This document shows, in pieces, positions 1 through 8,258 of a stretch of DNA of 53,864 nucleotides. The notes beneath the pieces are model-generated. The model was not told the origin of the DNA and ran no database searches. It saw nothing but the letters and a program-made list of their open reading frames with translations. The stretch spans positions 1 through 53,864 of the forward strand of contig JAUXWT010000056.1 in assembly GCA_030681475.1 (NCBI GenBank), read 5' to 3'. Source of the stretch: Bacteroidales bacterium (GTDB taxonomy: Bacteria; Bacteroidota; Bacteroidia; Bacteroidales; FEN-979). Position 1 is the stretch's first letter. Every line of letters starts with the position of its first letter. The position numbers were made by a program, and so were the translations under genes.

Positions 1-45
1 ATCTTTTTCTCTGACTACTACAAACAAGTCCGTCGTGTAAATTAA
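1..45 (+). CDS. Possible C-terminal end of a group II intron reverse transcriptase/maturase (partial)
   Basis: Frame 1 is open from the window edge to a TAA at 43-45 and gives 14 residues ending SDYYKQVRRVN. It stops a few bases before a group II intron domain V, which is where intron-encoded maturases usually end. No domain can be recognised in so short a piece, so the call rests on position alone. The rest of the gene would lie to the left of the window. It could also be chance coding within intron domain IV. Confidence 0.4.
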   Translation: MFFSDYYKQVRRVN

Positions 46-137
46 GAAACCGCCGTATACCGAACGGTACGTACGGTGGTGTGAGAGGACGGAAAATGAA
101 ATAGGAGGAAAACCTTTTCATTTTCCTCCTACTCGAT
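1..137 (+). mobile_element. Group II intron, 3' end (domains V and VI)
   Basis: Bases 48-81 form a domain V-like hairpin: a CCGCCGTA-TACC arm, a GAAC tetraloop and a GGTA-CGTACGGTGG arm. Next comes GTGTGAGAGGACGG and a second hairpin, domain VI, whose 11-bp stem pairs GGAAAATGAAA (about 91-101) with TTTCATTTTCC. The element ends CCTACTCGAT at about 128-137, a 3' terminus common in bacterial group II introns, with an A near the end as the likely branch point. Domains I to IV and most of the maturase are outside the window. Sequence after 137 is the 3' exon. Confidence 0.82.
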
Positions 138-245
138 TCCGTATCGTTGCCGTTTTTCCTTTCTTTTCCTTTTTGAGTGATCCTAATTATTTATTCCATC
201 CATTGATTGAAAATTGATAAACGGTTGTATATTTGCAGTGCGATT

Positions 246-263
246 ATGTCACTCCGGTGACAT
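246..263. repeat. Palindrome resembling the repeats at the right edge
   Basis: ATGTCAC-TCCG-GTGACAT is a perfect 7-bp inverted repeat with a 4-base loop. Read on the minus strand, its GGAGTGACATAAT resembles the GAAGTGGTGACATTATA repeats at 53803-53828, so both may belong to one dispersed palindromic family. Confidence 0.4.
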
Positions 264-517
264 CTTCGTCGTCCGCAAGCCCCGCATTTCTCCAAATGTG
301 GGGTTATTGCTTCTAAAAAGTGATTAAAGATTCTGTTTCGGATTGCATATCCTAAGGCGAGGGCTTTAAACACTTTTTTTTGGCCAGTGGAACCGGGCAA
401 TGATCCCGGTACAGATCCGGTGACAAGGTGAATGATCCATCAGAGGAAAAACCGGGCTACTTGACCACCCTTTGTCGATTTTTATTGCTCGCATTATCTG
501 CTTGACAAACAACGATG

Positions 518-552
518 TGAAGTGGTCAGCTTCCTCCAGCGGAAACTGGTCA
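518..552. repeat. Possible remnant of an IS21-type element end
   Basis: Two direct copies of a TGGTCAGC core lie 24 bp apart (AGTGGTCAGC and ACTGGTCAGC), separated by CCAGCGGAA. Repeated TGGTCA-type motifs next to CCGGAA-type motifs are typical of the multiple terminal repeats of IS21-family elements. No istA or istB coding sequence is present, so at most a terminal scar remains. The assignment is from memory of the motif style. Confidence 0.3.
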
Positions 553-590
553 GCGTATGCGTTTATTCCAGAAAGCGAATATGATAGAAC

Positions 591-2663
591 TCATTTGGGG
601 ATTGTAAAAAAAAAGGCGCTTCCTACTCCTATTGTAGATTCTACCCAAATTCTTCCGTTGTGCATTTCCACGATCTTTTTACAGTTAGCAAGGCCAACGC
701 CTGTTCCGTCATATTCATCCCGTTTATGCAACCGTTTAAAGATGACGAAAATCTTTTCATTGTTCTTTTCTTCAATGCCGATGCCATTGTCAACTATTTT
801 AAACTTCCATTCTTTATCCAGACTTTGGGCTGAAATCTGTATTTCCGGTTGAATATCTGATTTTTTGAATTTGATCGCATTGTTTATCAGGTTTTGAAAT
901 AATTGCCTCAGTTCCGTCTCCATGCCCAGTACGACTGGAAGGCGCTGTACTTCAAGATTTGCATTGCTTTCCAAAATTAAATCGGATAGATCATCAAGAA
1001 CTTCGTCGATTATTTTATTACAGTCAACCATACAATGAACATTCGCCTTCCCCAATAAAGAATAATTGAGGAGCGCTGTTACCAACGAACTCATCCGATT
1101 AGCCGAATCGGATATAAACTCAATAACTTTATTCGCGGTATCATCCAGGTTCGAAGCATATTCTTCCTGCAGAAGATGTGCAAATGTTGAAATCGTGCGT
1201 ATCGGTTCCCTTAGGTCATGAGAGGCAATGTATGTAAATTGTTCAATCTCGTTAATATGAAATGCGAGTGCCTTATTCAGGGCTTCGAGTTCGGCTGTAC
1301 GTTCCATAACACGTTCTTCCAAACGTTCATTTAGTTTTGTAAGTTCAACTTCTGCCAGTTTGCTTACCGTAATATCTTCAATAATACCTTCATAACATAA
1401 AATTTTATCTGCATCATCCCGCACTAACCATGCATATTCTCTCACATAGCACTTTGTGTTATCGTTTTTTTGCCATTCTCCTTCCAGGCCGGAGATGAAA
1501 CCGTCATTTTCTAACCGTTCTTTAAATTCACTGCGCGGGTAGGATGTATATGATGCTTCTTCCAGATTCCAGTTGGAACATTCTTCAGACTCCGCGAAAC
1601 CCAGCATGCGATTGAGCGCAGGATTTGTTTCAAGAATTCGCCCATCAGGGGTGGTTCGATAGATGCCGATAGGGAAATTGTGGAACAATTTATGAAAACG
1701 TTCTTCACTTTTTAGTCGTTCTTTCTCCGCTTCCTTCAGGTTAGTGATATCATGAAAAATTGTAAACCAATATTTATTGCCATTTAACTCGATGATATCC
1801 ATTGATAAAATAATATTTATCGTATTGCCGCTTTTTGTCAGTGCGATTGTTTCAATATCAGATTTTGTTTTATGGAGGTTATCGTTCAATATCAGTTTAT
1901 TTTGAGTGTCGGCAGACAAGATGCCCAACTCAGAAAGAGTTTTGCCAATAACTTCCTCCTTGTCGTATCCAAGCATAGATAGAAACCGGTCATTTATTTC
2001 AGTGTATTTTCCCGTAGAAACTTCTCCTACCGAACAAGCACATGGGGTCATAAGAAATAGTGTTGAAAATTTTTCCCGGGAATATTGAATTTTAGAGCGC
2101 TGTTTTAAAAATGCCCTTTTAATTCCCGACAGGATAAAAATAAGTAATAAAGAGTATAAAATGAAACTCAGGTAAATATCGAACGTTCTGATTTTAATGT
2201 CGGGATACATGTTTGAAAAGTCAGGGGTCATATACTCTATGGTAAACAGGATGGCAATATTAACGAAGAATACGACAAACATGACTATCTGGATTCGTCC
2301 GGTCCATATCCAGGTGATCAATGCCCCGAAGGCGAATATAAAATATAGTACAGGCCCGAAAGATAAAAATTTAAAATACCAGGTCAGGTCAAGAAAGATG
2401 ATCCCAAAGAATGTGATAAATGATTTCGGGATAAAAAGGATTTTAAAAAACCGGAACCAGAGATAATGGCCAAATAAAACAATCGAACTGAAAAAAGCCA
2501 GGTAAACCGGAGCTTTCGCGAGGTTAATTATGAGATGAATACCGCAAAGAATCAATAAAAAAAAAGAAGCTGCCAAACATGTTAGGGTTAAAAAATACCG
2601 GTCGGTATCAATGTCTTCATGCTTTCCCAGGATCGAAGACATCAAGGGTTTGAATTTTTTCAT
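591..2663 (-). CDS. Membrane PAS-domain sensor histidine kinase
   Basis: This 690-residue protein autophosphorylates a histidine in response to an unknown signal. Residues about 25-185 form six or seven hydrophobic segments. Two PAS/PAC units follow, ending near ITNLKEAEKERLKSEERF and IIEDITVSKLAEVEL. A coiled coil rich in LEERVMERTAELEALNKAL leads to the HisKA H-box SHDLREPIRTI with phospho-acceptor His482. The ATPase domain shows the N box NLINNAIKFKK, the G1 box DNGIGIEEK and the G2 box GTGVGLANCKKIV. No receiver domain or response regulator lies in the window, so it is an orphan kinase here. It is divergent from the symporter gene with 138 bp between starts, so it might regulate it; that is inference only. 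Confidence 0.92.
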   Translation of the reverse strand: MKKFKPLMSSILGKHEDIDTDRYFLTLTCLAASFFLLILCGIHLIINLAKAPVYLAFFSSIVLFGHYLWFRFFKILFIPKSFITFFGIIFLDLTWYFKFLSFGPVLYFIFAFGALITWIWTGRIQIVMFVVFFVNIAILFTIEYMTPDFSNMYPDIKIRTFDIYLSFILYSLLLIFILSGIKRAFLKQRSKIQYSREKFSTLFLMTPCACSVGEVSTGKYTEINDRFLSMLGYDKEEVIGKTLSELGILSADTQNKLILNDNLHKTKSDIETIALTKSGNTINIILSMDIIELNGNKYWFTIFHDITNLKEAEKERLKSEERFHKLFHNFPIGIYRTTPDGRILETNPALNRMLGFAESEECSNWNLEEASYTSYPRSEFKERLENDGFISGLEGEWQKNDNTKCYVREYAWLVRDDADKILCYEGIIEDITVSKLAEVELTKLNERLEERVMERTAELEALNKALAFHINEIEQFTYIASHDLREPIRTISTFAHLLQEEYASNLDDTANKVIEFISDSANRMSSLVTALLNYSLLGKANVHCMVDCNKIIDEVLDDLSDLILESNANLEVQRLPVVLGMETELRQLFQNLINNAIKFKKSDIQPEIQISAQSLDKEWKFKIVDNGIGIEEKNNEKIFVIFKRLHKRDEYDGTGVGLANCKKIVEMHNGRIWVESTIGVGSAFFFTIPK

Positions 2664-2801
2664 AGGAAGTGGTTTGGACTTTTCTTCATTGTATTGCTTT
2701 CCTCATATACATCAATTAATTCGCGGAATGAAATTAGGAAAAAAAATGATATCAATGAATTCCCTTACCTTTATTGCCTTGAAAACAGATATTCCGCTCA
2801 A

Positions 2802-4025
2802 ATGACAAGAAAACTCAAAGCCCCCGCCCTCCACTGGCAGATCCTTATCGCACTTGCGCTGGCTGTTTTATTTGGAATATACCTGCCCGGATACATTGGT
2901 TATGTGAGTTGGATGGGAACTATATTTTTACGTGCCCTGCTGATGATCATCATACCGCTGGTGGTCAGCTCCATCATCTCCGGGATGACCAATGTGGGTA
3001 ATACAGAGAGCCTGGGCCGGCTCGGATTGAAGACCCTGGTCTATTATATCTCGACCAGTACCATCGCCATTCTCACCGGGCTGGCCCTGGTGAACATGGT
3101 GAAACCCGGTACCGGGGCAGATTTGAATTTTACGGCTGATGCAAAACTTGCACTGGTTGAACATTCCTTCGCCGACACCCTGATCAATATCATCCCCGAT
3201 AATATCTTTTCGGTTATGACCCAGAACAGCCAGTTGCTGTCGGTCATATTCTTTGCACTGATCTTCGGTTTTTTTATTACACGGGTTCCCCAGCAGCCGC
3301 GCGAAATGCTAACGGGGTTCTTCAATGCTGTGTTCGACGTCATGATGAAGGTCACCCTCTTTATCATCCGCTTCACCCCTTTGGGTATTTTCGGACTGGT
3401 GGCCGAAAAGATCGCGCAGCAGAATGATCTCGGGGCGCTGTTCCGGAGCCTGGGCAGTTATATGCTTGTCGTTTTGGCCGGATTGGCAATTCACGGGCTG
3501 GTTACACTGCCGCTGATCGTCCGGTTTATCGGCAGGTCCGATCCGTTCAAACATTTTATGGCGTTAAAGACCGCCCTGCTGACGGCCTTTTCCACCTCCT
3601 CCTCCAACGCCACCCTGCCGCTGACCATTCAATCGGTGGAGGAGAACGACGGGGTCTCTAACAAGATATCAAGCTTCACCCTGCCGCTTGGCGCCACCAT
3701 CAACATGGACGGTACGGCGTTATACGAGTGTGTCGCGGTGATGTTCATCGCCCAGGCTTACGGTTTTGACCTGAGTTTCGGGCAGCAGATTATCGTAGTC
3801 ATCACCTCCATCCTTGCTTCCATCGGCGCTGCCGGGGTACCCATGGCCGGATTGGTCATGATCACGATCATACTTTCTGCCGTGGGCCTGCCCCTGGAAG
3901 GGGTGGGGCTGATCCTGGCCGTTGACCGGGTCCTCGATATGTTCCGCACGACCATTAATGTGTGGAGCGACAGTTGCGGGGCGGTGGTGATCGCGAAAAG
4001 CGAGGGGGAGACGCTTAAGGTTTAA
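2802..4025 (+). CDS. Dicarboxylate/amino acid:cation symporter (DAACS, GltP/DctA-like)
   Basis: This 407-residue inner-membrane secondary transporter of the sodium:dicarboxylate family imports C4-dicarboxylates or acidic amino acids with Na+ or H+. The family's serine-rich re-entrant loop is at STSSSNATLP (264-273) and the substrate motif NMDGTA at 301-306. A second re-entrant hairpin, ASIGAAGVPMAGLVMI, and the VDRVLDMFRTTINVWSD segment in TM8 are also present. I chose the ATG at 2802 because it gives the usual family length and begins just before the first helix. The frame stays open upstream to 2619, but that extension overlaps the divergent kinase start and has no homologous look. Substrate cannot be fixed by eye. 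Confidence 0.93.
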   Translation: MTRKLKAPALHWQILIALALAVLFGIYLPGYIGYVSWMGTIFLRALLMIIIPLVVSSIISGMTNVGNTESLGRLGLKTLVYYISTSTIAILTGLALVNMVKPGTGADLNFTADAKLALVEHSFADTLINIIPDNIFSVMTQNSQLLSVIFFALIFGFFITRVPQQPREMLTGFFNAVFDVMMKVTLFIIRFTPLGIFGLVAEKIAQQNDLGALFRSLGSYMLVVLAGLAIHGLVTLPLIVRFIGRSDPFKHFMALKTALLTAFSTSSSNATLPLTIQSVEENDGVSNKISSFTLPLGATINMDGTALYECVAVMFIAQAYGFDLSFGQQIIVVITSILASIGAAGVPMAGLVMITIILSAVGLPLEGVGLILAVDRVLDMFRTTINVWSDSCGAVVIAKSEGETLKV

Positions 4026-4117
4026 GGAAACGGTTTCTTTTGCTCATCGTATTAGAATGCATGCTAAACAAACCGATGACTTTTGTTAGTCTTTGTGGAA
4101 ACCTATAACCCTTCCCC

Positions 4118-4675
4118 CTAATTTTTCCGCTTGATCAGGGATTTGGCCGGACCGGATTTATGGAACCAGAATACTATCGTATCATATGGAATTGCCGCTC
4201 CTTCGCGGATAATATAATATATCCACCTGGAAAACCCGTTGGCCTTATACCCGCTGATTACCCGGGCATGTTGTGTGCGAATGCCGGCTAAAAAGAATAA
4301 CCACCTGCACCGGGGGATGTGATAGGCGTCGGAGCAGACAACTACATGGCCATGGTCGATGCTGGCTTTCAGGATGGCAGAACAAAAAAATACCGATGAC
4401 AGCGTATCAGTCGATTGATCTTCGACAATAATATCTTCATGGAAAACTCCCGACGCAAGTAACAGATCTTTCATGGCATCTGCTTCCGAGGATTTCCCGT
4501 TTTTTCCGATGCCCCCCGTAACAATGAACCTTGCCCCGGGAAGTTTCCGGGAAATGATGATTGCGGATTCGATGCGACGCTTCATGGCCCCGGAAGGCGC
4601 CCCGTCGCTATTCACAGCGGCGCCCATGACGATGATATAGGAAGCCTTTTGCATCAGATCATCGTTAATTGTCAC
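4118..4675 (-). CDS. YdcF/SanA-like DUF218 protein
   Basis: A 185-residue member of the ElyC/SanA/YdcF (DUF218) family. The Rossmann-like core starts at ASYIIVMGAAVNSDGAPSGA. The family's basic segment MKRRIESAIII follows, then FIVTGGIGKNGKSSEADAM, VEDQSTDT and the acidic/His stretch VVCSDAYHIPRCRWLFF. There is no signal peptide, so it looks cytoplasmic, unlike SanA, which is membrane-anchored. Known relatives act in envelope barrier and undecaprenyl-carrier metabolism, but enzymatic roles are poorly defined. Its start overlaps the end of the upstream membrane-protein gene by 11 bp, so the two are probably co-translated. Confidence 0.85.
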   Translation of the reverse strand: MTINDDLMQKASYIIVMGAAVNSDGAPSGAMKRRIESAIIISRKLPGARFIVTGGIGKNGKSSEADAMKDLLLASGVFHEDIIVEDQSTDTLSSVFFCSAILKASIDHGHVVVCSDAYHIPRCRWLFFLAGIRTQHARVISGYKANGFSRWIYYIIREGAAIPYDTIVFWFHKSGPAKSLIKRKN

Positions 4676-6074
4676 GTAAAAGCCTCCGGCTGGTCTTGTA
4701 TCTTTGATCAGTTAAATATTTGTTAAACACATTTGTTTCGCCCGCATCATAAGTAAATCTTATTTGCTTGTTTGGTAAAACCACGCCTGCACATACGCCG
4801 TAATGGCGGTTTTCTTTATAGGGCGGCCGGATCACGCCGACGACTTTGTTGCCATTAAAAACCAGCGACCTGGCATCCAGTTTCCTTTTTGTCCGGATGG
4901 CTTCGCTGGAATCGGTGGTGGACAGGATAAATATCTGGGTCTCATTATTTGCTTTGAATTGAGCCTCCCATCTGTATTTTGAACCGTCACTTCCCGCTAC
5001 AACCATTGGATCAGATTTTCTCAAGGCGACATAATCCAGGGATAAGGAAGATGATGCGACGAATTTGGAGTCAAGGTAAAAATTAATCGTTATTTCGATC
5101 TTCTCGACCCCTTTATTCATCCCGGAAAAACCAAGATTTTCCAGGCCAAATTCAATATTCAGGCCGTTTTCATAATTGAACGGATGCACAATGTATTTGG
5201 GCAATAAACCGTCAATATAGATAGGAATGCCGTTGACTTTAACCGCGTAATAAAACCTGTTCGCCTCTTTTACCTGGTTATTCAGCGCGGTGCTTTTAAT
5301 AAAGATCTGTGAGAAGCCGGTTTTATTTTTCTCCAATAACGTTTGCAGGTTAGGGACCGTCCATCCGGAATATCTACTTTCGGTTTGCGGTGTTTGCGCA
5401 TATGCGGCGGAGAAAAGAGTGAATAAAGAGCGGGATGATGTTTGTGGATGATCACACAGAACGACACATCCAGGGTCACCGGCTTCCTGAATGATCTTTT
5501 TATCTTTTCCGGCCTTTAAGATAGCAATCACGTTATCTTTTCTGATCTCTTTTTCATTTCTTGTAAAACAAATATTCATCGGATCCTCAACCGCGTTGTC
5601 CCTTAATTCACTGGTATTTACACTTTGGGTGACATAGGCAAAATACTCCTCATTCACCTCAGGGATCTCTATGAATTCATCGTAGTATTTGTCATCCTGC
5701 CGGGTGATATTCCTGTTTGTAATTGTTGGTTTTTGCTGACACAATCGCAAGTCCGCGAGTATAGAACTCTCCTCTATTTTGAAAAGCAGTCGCCCGACCT
5801 TAATCGTTGAAGCGCCCTGAACAGGCACGGGCTCACATCCGATCTGATTCTTTTCTGCATAGATCATTGCGTATAACCCTCCGCCGATCAGGACGATACC
5901 AATGGCGAAAGAGAAGTTAAAAGTACCTTTTTCCTTATCATAGATGATCGACTGAATATCTTTTTTTCCTCGCTTGATATTTCCGGACTCCCGGTATATG
6001 GAGAGCCACAGACCTGCCAGGGTGATGAGGGCGCATATTCCGATGATAATCCATTTGACTGCACAGGTTTCCAT
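4665..6074 (-). CDS. Two-helix membrane protein of unknown function
   Basis: A 469-residue protein I do not recognise. Residues 7-25 (VKWIIIGICALITLAGLWL) and about 52-70 (FSFAIGIVLIGGGLYAMIY) are membrane helices with a short basic loop between them. The remaining 400 residues are hydrophilic and probably form a beta-rich extracytoplasmic domain. The start at 6074 is preferred over an open extension to 6152 because a TAnnTTTG box lies at 6109-6116 and the first helix then sits at the N-terminus. It overlaps the YdcF-like gene by 11 bp and likely shares its transcript. Confidence 0.75.
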   Translation of the reverse strand: METCAVKWIIIGICALITLAGLWLSIYRESGNIKRGKKDIQSIIYDKEKGTFNFSFAIGIVLIGGGLYAMIYAEKNQIGCEPVPVQGASTIKVGRLLFKIEESSILADLRLCQQKPTITNRNITRQDDKYYDEFIEIPEVNEEYFAYVTQSVNTSELRDNAVEDPMNICFTRNEKEIRKDNVIAILKAGKDKKIIQEAGDPGCVVLCDHPQTSSRSLFTLFSAAYAQTPQTESRYSGWTVPNLQTLLEKNKTGFSQIFIKSTALNNQVKEANRFYYAVKVNGIPIYIDGLLPKYIVHPFNYENGLNIEFGLENLGFSGMNKGVEKIEITINFYLDSKFVASSSLSLDYVALRKSDPMVVAGSDGSKYRWEAQFKANNETQIFILSTTDSSEAIRTKRKLDARSLVFNGNKVVGVIRPPYKENRHYGVCAGVVLPNKQIRFTYDAGETNVFNKYLTDQRYKTSRRLLRDN

Positions 6075-6108
6075 AATTGATTTGTTTTTATAACGGTGAT
6101 CCAAAATA

Positions 6109-6116
6109 CAAAGATA
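6109..6116 (-). promoter_or_regulatory. -7 promoter box TATCTTTG
   Basis: The minus strand reads TATCTTTG, matching the Bacteroidota -7 consensus TAnnTTTG, 34 bases upstream of the start at 6074. It supports that start and probably drives the two-gene unit 6074-4118. No clear -33 box was confirmed. Confidence 0.55.
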
Positions 6117-6235
6117 TTGCCAATACGTCAAGTGTCGTTGAAAAAATATCATTAAATTGCCTTCGGTTTGGGATGACTGACTACAGTTAAATACTCAACG
6201 TTTATAACACCTATTTATTAATATCTTCTTGCCCT

Positions 6236-7057
6236 ATGATCGGTAAAAAACTCATTGAACTCGCCCGTGTTGATTCAACCAATGCTTATGCCAGCCTGCT
6301 TTATTCAGATTCTGATTTTGAAGACGGTACAGTGATCTGGGCCCATGATCAATTTGCAGGCAAGGGTCAGCACGATCATCAATGGATCAGTGAATCGGGC
6401 AAGAACCTGACATTTACCGTCTGTCTCAAACCGAGATTCCTGGCCCCAGGATCCCAGTTCCAACTGAATAAAGCGTTTACCCTTGCCATAATTGATTTTA
6501 TCCGCTCTTTTCCCAATCAGGCATCTCCGGCCCCGCATCCCGAAGCCTTCATCAAATGGCCAAACGACATTTACGTGGGGAATCAGAAAATTGGTGGTAT
6601 CCTGATCGAGAACAAAATTATGGGATCAACATTCGAAACCTCCATCGCAGGTATCGGCTTGAATATTAACCAGACCCGGTTTGCCCCTGATATTCCAAAC
6701 CCTGTTTCACTCATACACATGCTGCGGCATGAAATTGTGCTCAAAGATGCCCTGCATTCTTTGTGCGATTTTCTGAACAGGCGGTATCTCGAACTTCAGC
6801 AAGCCGGTAATGAAAACCTGGATCAGGAATTCAACGAGAATCTGCTGGGATTTGATAAGTGGAGGCTCTTTGTCCAGAAAAGCAATAAGATTGAGGGGAG
6901 AATCAGGGGAGTGGATAAATCCGGACTGCTTCTTCTGGAAGACCGGAACGGTGAAATTTCAGCATACAACCACGGAGAAGTTGAATACCAAATCAATGAA
7001 AACAATGCAGGCAATGCAGGCAATGCAGACAATGCAGACAATGCAGTGAACCGATGA
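6236..7057 (+). CDS. birA: Biotin-[acetyl-CoA-carboxylase] ligase, catalytic-only BirA
   Basis: This 273-residue enzyme forms biotinyl-5'-AMP and transfers biotin to carboxyl-carrier lysines. Visible motifs are RVDSTNAYA at the N-terminus, the biotin loop AGKGQHDHQW (Gly42-Lys43-Gly44-Gln45), the KWPNDIY motif at 107-113 with KIGGILIE, and GIGLNIN. It lacks the N-terminal helix-turn-helix of E. coli BirA, so it should not act as a repressor. The C-terminus is odd: the last 18 residues are a low-complexity NAGNAGNADNADNAV run encoded by a 9-bp tandem repeat, which looks like repeat expansion into the gene end. Confidence 0.93.
   Translation: MIGKKLIELARVDSTNAYASLLYSDSDFEDGTVIWAHDQFAGKGQHDHQWISESGKNLTFTVCLKPRFLAPGSQFQLNKAFTLAIIDFIRSFPNQASPAPHPEAFIKWPNDIYVGNQKIGGILIENKIMGSTFETSIAGIGLNINQTRFAPDIPNPVSLIHMLRHEIVLKDALHSLCDFLNRRYLELQQAGNENLDQEFNENLLGFDKWRLFVQKSNKIEGRIRGVDKSGLLLLEDRNGEISAYNHGEVEYQINENNAGNAGNADNADNAVNR
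7004..7048. repeat. 9-bp tandem repeat inside the birA 3' end
   Basis: Five copies of AATGCAGGC and variants (AATGCAGAC, AATGCAGTG) lie head to tail. The period is a multiple of three, so the array encodes a three-residue NAG/NAD repeat and does not break the reading frame. Confidence 0.9.
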
Positions 7058-7065
7058 TGTTACCC

Positions 7066-7161
7066 CATTACCTTGTCACCTTGTCACCTTGTCACCTTGT
7101 CACCTTGTCACCTTGTCACCTTGTCACCTTGTCACCCTGTTACCCTGTCACTTGTCACTTG
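7066..7161. repeat. 8-bp short tandem repeat between convergent genes (TTGTCACC family)
   Basis: Eight or more near-perfect copies of TTGTCACC run from about 7074, degenerating to CTGTTACC and CTTGTCA at the right end. The array fills the interval between the birA stop and the stop of the convergent outer-membrane-like gene. Its complement, GGTGACAA, is the same family as the array at 44611-44690. Confidence 0.92.
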
Positions 7162-7926
7162 TCACTTATTATACCTCTTCCCAAACATCACACTCACATA
7201 TAATGTCAGAAAGAAACTTTGCTTCGGATTGTAAGCCATGACGGAAACCGGAATAGGAGCGTAGTCAAATATCCCGCCTATCTCGAGCGAACTTATCTGC
7301 CTGTTTTTAGCGCCAAACTCAAAATCGAGGCCGGTTTTGATATAGACGCCGGGATGCAGGCCTGATTTGGTCAATCCTCCGAGGAAGGATCCGCGGCCAT
7401 AGATGTTATCGACAAAATGAATTTCGGGATCATATTTCTCCTCCTTGACCTCATAATCGGTAAATCCGCTGTTAAAATGAATGATGTAGAGATATACGGG
7501 CTTGGCAATTCCAAGGGAGAATCCGCCGTAATAGATCCAGCTTAACTGAACGCCTCCCCAATAGGGTTTGCGGTTAAGGATCTGTTGTTGCCCGACCCCG
7601 CCCCGCAAAAACCACAGGTAATTCTGTTTCCCGTAAAAATAGGAACGGGAATCAGAAAAATAGGGATTGATACTTCTGATCTCCTTGGATGATTTATAGG
7701 TGGCAAATTCTACTTCCCACATGAATTGTCTCATGGCAGTCACATTGTGCCCTCTTCTGAATTTTAATCCCCACCCGTTGGTATGCAGAATCGCCCCGAT
7801 GCTCCACTGCTTTTCGAGCAAAACATTTTCAGGAACAGTATCGGGACTTGCCTCATATTGACCGAAAGCAAAATACCCGCCTGCCGCGAAAAAAAACAAT
7901 GATAGCGTGAATATGATTCGTTTCAT
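7162..7926 (-). CDS. Predicted outer-membrane beta-barrel protein, unknown function
   Basis: A 254-residue protein with a signal peptide (MKRIIFTLSLFFFAAGGYFAFGQ, cut near Gln23) and an alternating polar/aromatic pattern throughout, such as QLSWIYYGGFSLGIAKPVYLYI. It ends FFLTLYVSVMFGKRYNK, a typical final barrel strand. I recognise no named family, although proteins of this size and ending are common in Bacteroidota. It faces birA tail to tail with only a tandem repeat between them. Confidence 0.7.
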   Translation of the reverse strand: MKRIIFTLSLFFFAAGGYFAFGQYEASPDTVPENVLLEKQWSIGAILHTNGWGLKFRRGHNVTAMRQFMWEVEFATYKSSKEIRSINPYFSDSRSYFYGKQNYLWFLRGGVGQQQILNRKPYWGGVQLSWIYYGGFSLGIAKPVYLYIIHFNSGFTDYEVKEEKYDPEIHFVDNIYGRGSFLGGLTKSGLHPGVYIKTGLDFEFGAKNRQISSLEIGGIFDYAPIPVSVMAYNPKQSFFLTLYVSVMFGKRYNK

Positions 7927-7950
7927 CAGTAATTACAGTAATGAGGGAAA

Positions 7951-7958
7951 CAAAGATA
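7951..7958 (-). promoter_or_regulatory. -7 promoter box TATCTTTG
   Basis: The minus strand reads TATCTTTG 24 bases upstream of the start at 7926. The region just upstream (7965-7990) is the terminator of the small lipoprotein gene, so this promoter's -33 region would lie inside that hairpin. Confidence 0.55.
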
Positions 7959-7964
7959 CAAAAG

Positions 7965-7990
7965 AAATGGGAAGCCGAAGCTTCCCATTT
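7965..7990 (-). terminator. Rho-independent terminator of the 40-residue lipoprotein gene
   Basis: A perfect 11-bp stem, AAATGGGAAGC paired with GCTTCCCATTT, closes on a four-base loop that reads TTCG on the minus strand and is followed there by CTTTTG. It lies 28 bases after the stop of the small lipoprotein gene. Confidence 0.85.
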
Positions 7991-8017
7991 GCGAAAAAAA
8001 GAAAATGGAAAAGGTCT

Positions 8018-8140
8018 TTAACGTCGTTCAATTTGATATCTTTGTTTTTCACCATACGCGGCGCAATTCTGAGTTGAATTGCATGAAGAAACGATACCTG
8101 AGACTATAGTTACTAATAGAACAATTAGGATTTTTTTCAT
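8018..8140 (-). CDS. Small lipoprotein, 40 residues
   Basis: A complete small gene: ATG at 8140 and TAA at 8018. The protein begins with a hydrophobic signal, MKKILIVLLVTIVSGIVSSC. The final VSSC is a lipobox with the lipidated Cys at residue 20, and the tail NSTQNCAAYGEKQRYQIERR follows. The tail resembles small Bacteroidota lipoproteins with an N-C-x-A-Y core that I recall only loosely. A TTG-N19-TACCTTTG promoter upstream and a strong terminator downstream mark it as a monocistronic transcript. Its role is unknown. Confidence 0.85.
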   Translation of the reverse strand: MKKILIVLLVTIVSGIVSSCNSTQNCAAYGEKQRYQIERR

Positions 8141-8175
8141 GATGTTTACCCCTGTTTTTCGTTTAATTAGATTTG

Positions 8176-8205
8176 CAAAGGTACGGGTTATAATATAATG
8201 AACAA
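8176..8205 (-). promoter_or_regulatory. Promoter of the small lipoprotein: TTG-N19-TACCTTTG
   Basis: On the minus strand a TTG (8205-8203) is followed after 19 bases by TACCTTTG (8183-8176), matching the Bacteroidota -33/-7 arrangement. The start codon lies 35 bases further on. This is the best two-part promoter I found in the window. Confidence 0.7.
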
Positions 8206-8258
8206 CTATTTTTATTATTATTGTCTCAAGTTATCAACGTTGGTAAGTTAATAAAATA

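Larger units (their letters stand above)
138..590. other. Gene-free stretch with mobile-element debris
   Basis: These 453 bases hold no convincing gene. A 69-codon frame on the minus strand (191-400) is Cys/Arg-rich in its middle, resembles no family I know, and runs through a palindrome, so I treat it as non-coding. The stretch holds the palindrome at 246-263 and a possible IS end at about 518-552. It looks like an old insertion landing zone between the intron and the histidine kinase terminus. Confidence 0.5.

Noticed and set aside
191-400. Minus-strand 69-codon frame with Cys/Arg-rich middle
   Set aside because: It crosses a palindrome, lacks any recognisable family and has no ribosome site or promoter; treated as debris.
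4025-4117. Hairpin GAAAC/GTTTC after the symporter as a terminator
   Set aside because: The arms have virtually no loop between them and the stem is only about five bases.
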